Part shown: positions 1-6,107 of the stretch, in pieces
How positions within the stretch are numbered: the first letter of the stretch is position 1
Layout: every line of letters starts with the position of its first letter
Origin: Bacteroidota bacterium
GTDB lineage: Bacteria > Bacteroidota > Bacteroidia > Bacteroidales > FEN-979
Direction of reading: 5' to 3'
Assembly: GCA_026391755.1 (NCBI GenBank)
Contig: JAPLDN010000287.1
Span: forward strand, 1-13,289
DNA: 13,289 nt
Notes under the pieces: generated by a model
Told to the model about the DNA's origin: nothing
The model's input: the letters and a program-made list of their open reading frames with translations, nothing else
The model's database searches: none
Program-made: the position numbers and the translations under genes

Positions 1-1
1 C

Positions 2-2071
2 ATTGTAGGTGTGGCTATTGCTGCTTTTGTAATTGGTGATTTCGGAAAGAGAAGGGCAAAAGGGACAAACGATATAGCCGTGGTTAACGGTGAAGAGATC
101 CCTTATACCGATTTTTCCGCCAAAGTTGAAGAATCCCTGGATATGCAAAAAGAAAACCGGGGTAATGAAAAGATTACCGACCTGGAAGCTTTTCAGATCC
201 GTCAGGGAGTTTATGATAACCTGATCAAAGAAGTTATCATGGGCAAGGAATACGATGAGATCGGTCTTGTTGTGTCGCCTGAAGAACTTTTTGACCAGGT
301 CCAGGGGAAACAACCGCACAGATATATTCTCCAGTATTTTAAAGATCCTAAAACAGGGATTTACGATCCGGCTATTGTTTTGAACTACCTGAAACAACTC
401 GACCAGATGGAACCAAAAGCCAGGAAACAATGGCTGGCTTTTGAAAAAGCCATTAAGGACGACCGCCAGGAATCGAAATTCACCAACCTGGTATCAAAAT
501 CCTTTTACCTCCCAAAAGCTTTCATAAAGCAGGATTATGTCAATAAAAACCGCAGCATGAAGCTCAGGTTCGTCGCTCCGAATCCCAATGAGATCCCCGA
601 CAGCACCGTGAAAATAACCGACGCCGATTACCAGGCATTTTATAATAAAAACATACAGTTCTTTTACCAGGAAGAAGCTTACCGCGATATTGACTTTGTT
701 GCATTTGACGTGCTCCCCAGCCAGACCGACAGGAAAAAGACATCCGAAGATGTGGTTGCGCTATATAAAGATTTCCTGGCTTCACCAGACCCCATCACTT
801 TCATGAATGCCAATTCGGATAAAAAATATGATACTGGCTTTGTGAAAAAGGGAGTTCTTGCAGGCCGTCTTGACTCACTCCTTTACAATTCCAAAGTGGG
901 CACGCTCGTTGAACCATTTGAACAAAATAATGTATGGCTGATGGCAAAACTCATGGATGTCCAGGATCGTCCCGATACCATGAAAGGCATGCAATGCCTG
1001 ATTGCCTTCTCAACCCCTGGCAATGAAGCGATCAAACGGACCAGGGAACAGGCTAAGGCCAAGACCGACAGCCTTATGGAAATTCTGAAGAAGAAACCCG
1101 AAATGCTCTCCAGCTTCGCAAGAACTGTTTCTGATTTCGGATCTGCCAAGGATGACGGAGGCGAACTTAAAGCCATTGTTGATGGAAATGCAGGTTATGC
1201 ATTATTCTATGATGCCGGATTGAAAATGAAACCCAAAGAAATCAAGGTTCTCGAAACAAGGATTGGTTATGCCATTTTCAGACTTGACGATAAATCAAAA
1301 CCCGTGAAGAAGATGAGGGTTGCAGTTGTAGCCAGGAATATAGAGCCCAGCAACCAGACATTTCAGGACACTTATACCAAGGCAAGTGCTTTTGCAGGCC
1401 AGTACCGGACTTCTGATGCTTTTGACAAGGCATCATCCAAACAGGGCCTTTCGAAACGCGAGGCTCCTAATTTGAAAGAAACCGACAACACGTTGATGGG
1501 CCTGCCAAATGGAAGAGAAGTCGTTCGCTGGGCCTTCTCTGAGAATACCAAGGTTGGAGATATCTCTCCCGTGTTTGACCTCCAGGGCAAATACCTGGTT
1601 GCGATACTTAAATCATCAACCCCTAAAGGAGCTATTCCCCTGGATAATGTAAAAACCAGGATAGAAGCATCGGTCAAAGGCTACAAGAAAGTGAATATGG
1701 AAGCTGATAAGCTTACAAAGGTCATGGAAGGAACAAAAGACCTGTATGCCATTGCAGCTCAAATGAAGTCCAAAGTTGATACTGCCGTTATCAGCTTTAA
1801 TGGATTGAACCGCGCCTCGATTGCACGTGATGCCGACATTGTTGGTATCCTCTTTTCTTCTCCCTTTGCAAAACTTCTGGGCCCGCTAAATGGACGTTCA
1901 GGCTCTTATGCCGCAATCATTGACGGAATAAACGATGCCCCTAAGAAAGACGACTTTTCTTCTGAAATGCAATTGCAGAGATCACTTTTTGAGCAGCGTG
2001 CTGCCAGCTCCATCTATCCTGCCCTTCAGAAAATTTCTAAAATCACAGATTCCAGGCTGAGGTTCTATTAG
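2..2071 (+). CDS. PpiD/SurA-like peptidyl-prolyl isomerase, 5' end outside window
   Basis: Periplasmic folding chaperone of the parvulin family, probably anchored in the inner membrane. The frame is open from base 2. Its first visible residues (IVGVAIAAFVIGDF) look like the end of the N-terminal membrane helix of PpiD, so the GTG at 11 is an internal codon and roughly 30 codons are missing upstream. A SurA_N-like region follows (about 60-560), beginning with the usual VVNGEEIPYTDF element. A parvulin-like rotamase region lies at about 970-1310 and includes SDFGSAKDDGGEL, the usual 'GSAKxGGdLG' element in altered form. A second rotamase-like stretch near 1540-1700 contains GKYLVAILKSSTPKGAIPL. 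The visible 689 residues fit the ~700-residue Bacteroidota proteins. Family assignment is secure. Isomerase activity is uncertain because the parvulin core is divergent. The gene ends at a hairpin terminator. Confidence 0.88.
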   Translation: MVGVAIAAFVIGDFGKRRAKGTNDIAVVNGEEIPYTDFSAKVEESLDMQKENRGNEKITDLEAFQIRQGVYDNLIKEVIMGKEYDEIGLVVSPEELFDQVQGKQPHRYILQYFKDPKTGIYDPAIVLNYLKQLDQMEPKARKQWLAFEKAIKDDRQESKFTNLVSKSFYLPKAFIKQDYVNKNRSMKLRFVAPNPNEIPDSTVKITDADYQAFYNKNIQFFYQEEAYRDIDFVAFDVLPSQTDRKKTSEDVVALYKDFLASPDPITFMNANSDKKYDTGFVKKGVLAGRLDSLLYNSKVGTLVEPFEQNNVWLMAKLMDVQDRPDTMKGMQCLIAFSTPGNEAIKRTREQAKAKTDSLMEILKKKPEMLSSFARTVSDFGSAKDDGGELKAIVDGNAGYALFYDAGLKMKPKEIKVLETRIGYAIFRLDDKSKPVKKMRVAVVARNIEPSNQTFQDTYTKASAFAGQYRTSDAFDKASSKQGLSKREAPNLKETDNTLMGLPNGREVVRWAFSENTKVGDISPVFDLQGKYLVAILKSSTPKGAIPLDNVKTRIEASVKGYKKVNMEADKLTKVMEGTKDLYAIAAQMKSKVDTAVISFNGLNRASIARDADIVGILFSSPFAKLLGPLNGRSGSYAAIIDGINDAPKKDDFSSEMQLQRSLFEQRAASSIYPALQKISKITDSRLRFY

Positions 2072-2115
2072 AATCATCACTCCAGGGAATGGATTCCGGC
2101 AGGAATTAAAAATGG

Positions 2116-2145
2116 AAGGCTGCTCAAACAGGGCAGCCTTTTTTT
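2116..2145 (+). terminator. Rho-independent terminator after the isomerase gene
   Basis: An 8-bp perfect stem, AAGGCTGC (2116-2123) with GCAGCCTT (2133-2140), has a 9-base loop and runs into a T tract through 2145. It lies 45 bases past the isomerase stop and abuts the stop codon of the convergent PKD lipoprotein gene (2144-2146). On the minus strand the same hairpin is followed after two bases by ATTTTTAATT, so it may also stop transcription of the atpD-atpC-PKD unit. Confidence 0.85.
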
Positions 2146-2476
2146 AATTTACCGTATCTGAAATAACCACATTTTGGGCCGAAGATGCCCATTCTTTCTG
2201 GCTTTCAGTATAAGCCCTCAGAGTTACAATATATTTCCCAGGACGGGTATAGATCTTTACAGGTTCTTTCGCCCATGAAGTGGAGTCATCCCCAAAGTTC
2301 CACACCCAGGCAAACGAATTCTCGGAATTATTAATGAATGTAACTTTGCAGGGTATTTTAAAACCGTTGGTCCCTTTAAATGTGAATGCGGCCACCGGGA
2401 CAGGTTCATTTTTATAACAGCCGCCGAAAATAATCAGCAGGAACGCCGGTATCAATATGGCTCGCGAATGTTTCAT
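2144..2476 (-). CDS. Small PKD-domain lipoprotein
   Basis: A 110-residue secreted lipoprotein. Residues 1-19 form a signal peptide with basic start and hydrophobic core, ending in the lipobox IFGGC with the lipidated cysteine at position 20. The rest is one PKD-type beta-sandwich. Its hallmark WNFGDDS is at 59-65 and the closing YTRPGKYIVTLRA strand at 76-88. The domain probably serves as a binding or spacing module; no enzymatic residues are evident. There is no aspartate at +2 after the cysteine; whether the protein is surface-exposed cannot be told. The gene starts 15 bases after atpC on the same strand with no visible promoter, so it is probably the last gene of the atpD-atpC transcript. 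That position is unexpected for an envelope protein. A functional link to ATP synthase is not supported by the sequence. Confidence 0.85.
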   Translation of the reverse strand: MKHSRAILIPAFLLIIFGGCYKNEPVPVAAFTFKGTNGFKIPCKVTFINNSENSFAWVWNFGDDSTSWAKEPVKIYTRPGKYIVTLRAYTESQKEWASSAQNVVISDTVN

Positions 2477-2491
2477 ATGGCTGGTCCGGTA

Positions 2492-2731
2492 TTATTCCGC
2501 AAGAATCAGAACCTTATTGTAGAGCACTTCAATAACCCCTCCCTTGATTTCGAAATACTGCTCCTTTTCGTTTTTGTTCTGAAGCTTAATCCTGCCTTTT
2601 TTCAGGATTGAAATCAGGGGAGCATGGTCTTTCAGGATTTCAAAGGAACCGTCAATACCGGGCAATTGCACCAGTTCAACCTGGTCGCCGGTAAACAAGG
2701 TGGCGTCGGGAGTTATGATATCTACTTTCAT
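2492..2731 (-). CDS. atpC: F1 ATP synthase epsilon subunit, short form
   Basis: Rotor-stalk subunit of the F1Fo ATP synthase, on the cytoplasmic side of the inner membrane. The 79 residues correspond to the N-terminal beta-sandwich only. The conserved LPGIDGSFEILKDHAPL lies at 23-39 and GGVIEV at 64-69. The C-terminal two-helix domain, which in longer epsilon subunits (about 130-140 residues) inhibits ATP hydrolysis, is absent. The stop is clean and followed by the next gene, so this is a short form and not a visible frameshift; short epsilon subunits are usual in Bacteroidota. The gene starts 8 bases after the atpD stop and is certainly co-transcribed with it. The alpha, gamma, delta and Fo genes are not in the window; atpDC split from the others is common in this phylum. 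Confidence 0.95.
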   Translation of the reverse strand: MKVDIITPDATLFTGDQVELVQLPGIDGSFEILKDHAPLISILKKGRIKLQNKNEKEQYFEIKGGVIEVLYNKVLILAE

Positions 2732-2739
2732 GGTTTTCC

Positions 2740-4266
2740 CTATTTACTCTCGGCCATCAGTCTTTTCCCTTTCTCGATGGCTTCTTCTATTGTTCCAACA
2801 AGGTTAAATGCCGATTCGGGATATTCATCCACCATGCCATCCATGATCATATTGAAGCCTTTGATCGTATCTTCAATATTGACGAATGCTCCCGGAATAC
2901 CTGTGAACTGGGTGGCGACATGGAAAGGTTGTGACAGGAACCTCTGAACGCGCCTGGCACGGGCAACTACCAGCTTGTCCTCATCGGAAAGTTCATCCAT
3001 TCCAAGAATGGCAATGATATCCTGCAGTTCCTTATACCTCTGAAGTATCCTTTTAACCCTTTGGGCCGTGTTATAATGCTCTTCACCAACCACATCCAAT
3101 GACAGTATCCTCGAAGTGGAATCAAGGGGGTCAACGGCCGGGTAAATTCCTAATTCAGCAATCTTACGGCTTAAGACCGTAGTTGCGTCAAGGTGGGCAA
3201 AAGTTGTTGCAGGCGCCGGGTCGGTAAGGTCATCGGCAGGCACATAAACAGCCTGGACAGAGGTGATGGAACCCCTCTTGGTTGAGGTGATCCTCTCCTG
3301 CATGATCCCCATTTCTGTTGCTAATGTAGGCTGATAGCCTACTGCCGAAGGCATACGTCCGAGCAATGCCGAGACTTCAGAACCGGCCTGGGTAAAACGG
3401 AAAATATTGTCAATGAAAAACAGGATATCCCGCCCCCCTGACTTTTCGTCCCCGTCACGGAAATACTCGGCTACAGTCAGCCCCGATAAAGCAACACGTG
3501 CACGTGCCCCGGGAGGTTCATTCATCTGGCCAAAAACCAGTGTAGCCTGGGATTCTGCAAGTTCTTTGCGGTCTACTTTTGACAGGTCCCATCCGCCTTT
3601 TTCCATTGCTTCCAGGAATTCCTTACCATAACGTATAACCCCCGATTCAATCATTTCACGGAGAAGGTCGTTCCCTTCACGTGTACGCTCACCTACTCCG
3701 CCAAACACCGACATCCCTGAATATTTCTTCGCGATATTGTTGATGAGCTCCATGATGATTACAGTTTTACCAACACCTGCACCACCAAACAAACCGATCT
3801 TCCCTCCTTTTGAATAAGGTTCGATAAGGTCAATGACCTTGATCCCTGTATAAAGCACCTCTTTAGTCGTTGTAAGCTGGTCAAAAGCCGGCGGGTCACG
3901 GTGAATAGGGTAAGTATTAGCCCTGGAAACGTCACCCAGGCCGTCGATAGGATTCCCGATAACATTAAATAACCTTCCCCTTATATCTTCAGTTGCAGGC
4001 ATTGAAATAGGACCTCCTCTTTCAACTACCTCCATACCCCTGCGAAGACCGTCGGTGGAGTCCATGGCAATAGTCCTTATCGTATTCTCGCCTATGTCAT
4101 ACTGGCATTCAAGAACGATCACATCTCCGTTTTCATTCGTTACTTCAAGAGCATCATAGATATTCGGAAGAGCAACACCTTCATTAAAAGCCACGTCGAT
4201 AACAGGGCCGATGATCTGTAATATCTTCCCCTTAATCAGTTCTTTACTTGATACTTTTGCTTGCAT
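2740..4266 (-). CDS. atpD: F1 ATP synthase beta subunit
   Basis: Catalytic subunit of F1Fo ATP synthase, 508 residues. The beta-barrel N-domain covers about 10-90. The nucleotide domain has Walker A GGAGVGKT (161-168), VGERTREGND with the catalytic glutamate at 193, and Walker B ILFFIDN (281-287). The signature PAVDPLDSTS is at 376-385 and the coupling loop DELSDED, equivalent to DELSEED, at 424-430. It is longer than E. coli beta (460) mainly because of about 27 extra residues between the GERTREGND loop and LVFGQMNEPPG (about 204-240). All catalytic motifs are intact. The ATG at 4266 gives a normal N-terminus (MQAKVSSKELIKGKILQIIGP). A -7-like promoter element lies about 20 bases upstream. 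It heads a unit with atpC and the PKD lipoprotein and is divergent from the M23 gene. Confidence 0.98.
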   Translation of the reverse strand: MQAKVSSKELIKGKILQIIGPVIDVAFNEGVALPNIYDALEVTNENGDVIVLECQYDIGENTIRTIAMDSTDGLRRGMEVVERGGPISMPATEDIRGRLFNVIGNPIDGLGDVSRANTYPIHRDPPAFDQLTTTKEVLYTGIKVIDLIEPYSKGGKIGLFGGAGVGKTVIIMELINNIAKKYSGMSVFGGVGERTREGNDLLREMIESGVIRYGKEFLEAMEKGGWDLSKVDRKELAESQATLVFGQMNEPPGARARVALSGLTVAEYFRDGDEKSGGRDILFFIDNIFRFTQAGSEVSALLGRMPSAVGYQPTLATEMGIMQERITSTKRGSITSVQAVYVPADDLTDPAPATTFAHLDATTVLSRKIAELGIYPAVDPLDSTSRILSLDVVGEEHYNTAQRVKRILQRYKELQDIIAILGMDELSDEDKLVVARARRVQRFLSQPFHVATQFTGIPGAFVNIEDTIKGFNMIMDGMVDEYPESAFNLVGTIEEAIEKGKRLMAESK

Positions 4267-4286
4267 ATACCTATGGAAAATTTATA

Positions 4287-4318
4287 CAAACCTACGCTAA
4301 TTTGAGGAAATGAGCAAG
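4287..4318 (-). promoter_or_regulatory. Putative atpD promoter (Bacteroidota type)
   Basis: On the minus strand, TAGGTTTG (plus 4287-4294) matches the Bacteroidota -7 consensus TAnnTTTG. A CTTG (plus 4315-4318) sits 20 bases upstream, close to the -33 TTTG element and its usual 19-21 base spacing. Transcription would start a few bases before the atpD ATG at 4266, giving a very short leader. No transcript evidence is available. Confidence 0.55.
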
Positions 4319-4337
4319 AGCAGAAAGAATAAATCAG

Positions 4338-4345
4338 TATTTTTG
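4338..4345 (+). promoter_or_regulatory. Putative -7 element for the M23 peptidase gene
   Basis: TATTTTTG fits the TAnnTTTG consensus and lies 38 bases before the ATG at 4384, divergent from the atpD promoter. No convincing TTTG is found 19-21 bases upstream, so support comes from the single element and its position. Confidence 0.35.
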
Positions 4346-4383
4346 ACGTTTCTCAATTACCTGACCCTAACAAATTTTATACA

Positions 4384-5160
4384 ATGCGCATGAGCAAGAA
4401 ATGGTTGCTTGCCCTTATTTTTATTCCTATTATGTCATTCGCACAGCGGAATGTAGATGCCATTGTCGATACTGTCGAAATGAAAAACGGGACAGTCCTG
4501 CTGTTTAAGAATTTTACCTGGGAATATCTTGAGAACGAACCGGTAATGATGAGTATTGAAGAGGATTCTACCGGAATATTCAGCTCCCAATGGATTAATG
4601 ACCAGATATTTGCATATAAAATGCAAAGGGACTCTATAAAGGATACTCTTCTTGTTCTGGTCGATACCGTTCATCCGTTTCACATGCCGGTTTACGGCCA
4701 TCTTTTCCGGGGCTTTACCTATACGCATAAAGGCCTTGATATCAAACTCAACAAAGGTGATACCGTAAGAGCTGCCTTTAATGGCGTGGTTCGCTATGCT
4801 AAATACAACCGCGGAGGTTTCGGGAACCTGGTCATCATCAGGCATTATAACGGTCTTGAATCCTATTACGCCCATAATTCAAAACTCCTTGTGCGGGTAA
4901 ATCAGGTTGTGAAAGCCGGGGATCCCATATCCCTCGGCGGGTCCAGTGGCAGAAGCCGCGGCCCTCACTGTCATTTCGAACTAAGGTATAAAGATGTGCC
5001 AATGGATGCTTTAAGGGTAATCGATTTTGACAACCAGAAACTTATAACCAGAAGTTTCCCTATCACCAAAAAGGTCTTTTATCCCAATGATTATAATAAC
5101 AATGCTGTTTACCACAAGATCAAAAACGGCGATACCCTGGTTTCAATGATCGGAAAATAA
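4384..5160 (+). CDS. Secreted M23 (LytM-type) metallopeptidase, truncated in a C-terminal LysM
   Basis: Zinc endopeptidase of family M23, expected to cut peptidoglycan cross-links in the periplasm. A signal peptide ends near IMSFA-Q (cleavage after residue 20). Residues 25-50 hold a 'NGTVLLFKNFTWEY' module. The M23 core has all ligands: H115 and D119 (HKGLD), Y162-A-H164, and H195-C-H197 (HCHFE). The C-terminus begins a LysM motif (VYHKIKNGDTL, 243-252) but stops six residues later, so almost the whole LysM is missing. Related Bacteroidota proteins run to about 320 residues; this has 258. The last codons (5140-5157) are antisense to conserved lspA sequence, so VSMIGK is probably not native. 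The catalytic domain should still fold, but cell-wall anchoring is probably lost, unless the junction is an assembly error. The second ATG (4390) is an equally possible start. Confidence 0.9.
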   Translation: MRMSKKWLLALIFIPIMSFAQRNVDAIVDTVEMKNGTVLLFKNFTWEYLENEPVMMSIEEDSTGIFSSQWINDQIFAYKMQRDSIKDTLLVLVDTVHPFHMPVYGHLFRGFTYTHKGLDIKLNKGDTVRAAFNGVVRYAKYNRGGFGNLVIIRHYNGLESYYAHNSKLLVRVNQVVKAGDPISLGGSSGRSRGPHCHFELRYKDVPMDALRVIDFDNQKLITRSFPITKKVFYPNDYNNNAVYHKIKNGDTLVSMIGK

Positions 5161-5597
5161 AACATGTCAACCACTTTCCCATGCAGGAAGGAAGCATACC
5201 CTCCGCCTTTTGGGAATAAAGTGGCCAGTTGCATAAATGAACTTTCATTGAAAATGAGCCCATAAAAAGCAGAGTCGATAATGTTGCCGATAGCTCCTGC
5301 AAGTATCAGTGAAATACAAACGATCATCAGGGTCCCGGCTCCTTTGTTTGTGGCAGATCTGAGCCACCAGAATATACCTGTAATTGCAATAATGCGGAAT
5401 ATACTCAGGATGAGCTTCCCCCATTGCCCCCCCAGTTTCATTCCAAAGGCCATTCCTTCATTTTCAGTAAAATGAAGATAAAACCAATGTCCGATTACAG
5501 GATGGCTTTCCCCGAGAAAAAATGTTGATTTAATCCAGATTTTTAGAATCTGATCCGCAAGGAGGATCAGAAGTACTATCCAGACGGCTTTTTTCAT
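5109..5597 (-). CDS. lspA: Lipoprotein signal peptidase (SPII), C-terminally truncated
   Basis: Inner-membrane aspartyl protease that cleaves prolipoprotein signal peptides before the lipidated cysteine. Recognisable parts are TM1 with LLADQILK (residues 12-19), the TENEGMAFG box (44-52), TM2 (about 62-79), TM3 (about 88-104), GAIGNIID with the first catalytic aspartate D108, and HGKVVDMFYFPIIE (139-152). Homology stops there. The expected FNxAD box with the second catalytic aspartate and the fourth membrane helix are absent, replaced by TRVSPFLILW read from M23 antisense. At 162 residues it is about 40-60 short of Bacteroidota LspA. As written it should be inactive. It overlaps the DksA-like gene by ATGA, indicating translational coupling. 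Two lipoproteins in this window would need a working copy, so an assembly error or a second lspA elsewhere is likely. Confidence 0.88.
   Translation of the reverse strand: MKKAVWIVLLILLADQILKIWIKSTFFLGESHPVIGHWFYLHFTENEGMAFGMKLGGQWGKLILSIFRIIAITGIFWWLRSATNKGAGTLMIVCISLILAGAIGNIIDSAFYGLIFNESSFMQLATLFPKGGGYASFLHGKVVDMFYFPIIETRVSPFLILW
5128..5165. other. Truncation junction between convergent M23 and lspA genes
   Basis: Read on the plus strand, LysM homology (GDTL) runs to 5139 and then ends. Read on the minus strand, LspA homology (KVVDMFYFPIIE) runs down to about 5142 and then ends. The two coding regions overlap tail to tail by 52 bases, and each uses the other's antisense as a short nonsense tail. 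The breakpoint is therefore within about 5139-5144. The 3' ends of both genes, an estimated 300-400 bases together, are missing. Confidence 0.75.
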
Positions 5598-6043
5598 TCT
5601 TCGTGATCCAACAGATCGGTGGTCTGCTTCTGCACAAAAGAAGGTGCGGTTTGTACACGTTTGGCTTCAATGCTGAGGGTTGCATGGGGAACGGAGCGTA
5701 AACGGTCCTTGGGAATTAACTTTCCTGTGACCCTGCATATACCATAGGTCTTGTTTTCTATGCGGATAAGAGCATTCTCAAGGGATTTGATAAATTTTTC
5801 CTGGCGTGCTGCAAATTTGCTGTTCTCTTCCTTTGAAAAAACCTGATACCCTTCTTCAAGAACCTTGAAGGTAGGCGAAGTATCGTTGGTATCATGTTCA
5901 TTTCCCGTTGTGTAGGCATCGGTAAGAAGTTGGAGATCATTATGGGCCTTTTCAAGCTTCTGTAGAATAATTTGTTTGAACTCTTCCAGTTCCTCGTCGG
6001 TATACCTATTTTTTGTTTTCTCCGGTGCTGTTGCTTTTTTCAT
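5594..6043 (-). CDS. DksA/TraR-family protein with degenerate zinc finger
   Basis: A 149-residue cytoplasmic protein of the DksA/TraR family, whose founding member binds the RNA polymerase secondary channel and works with ppGpp. A charged helical region (about 15-95) corresponds to the coiled-coil part. The C-terminal finger reads YGICRVTGKLIPKDRLRSVP followed by HATLSIEAK (100-128). Only C103 of the four zinc cysteines remains. The other three positions appear as T106, S124 and A127. The DxxDxA tip motif of E. coli DksA is not visible. It is therefore a zinc-independent or structurally altered member, as often seen in Bacteroidota, and its effect on transcription is unproven. It lies between ileS (64-base gap) and lspA (4-base overlap), a conserved neighbourhood in the phylum. 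Start at ATG 6043, consistent with the family N-terminus. Confidence 0.88.
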   Translation of the reverse strand: MKKATAPEKTKNRYTDEELEEFKQIILQKLEKAHNDLQLLTDAYTTGNEHDTNDTSPTFKVLEEGYQVFSKEENSKFAARQEKFIKSLENALIRIENKTYGICRVTGKLIPKDRLRSVPHATLSIEAKRVQTAPSFVQKQTTDLLDHEE

Positions 6044-6107
6044 AGCTCGTCACGTTAATATTCTAAAACAAACAACGACAGAAACCTAGCTCCCTGCCGT
6101 CTGCAAA

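Noticed and set aside
11..13. GTG at 11 as the true start of the isomerase
   Set aside because: The frame is open upstream to the window edge and encodes hydrophobic residues that continue the membrane helix, so the real start lies outside.
5109..5165. Simple frameshift explaining the short LspA or M23 protein
   Set aside because: The sequence beyond each truncation is intact coding sequence of the other gene on the opposite strand, so no frame holds the missing LspA or LysM tail. A rearrangement or assembly join fits better.
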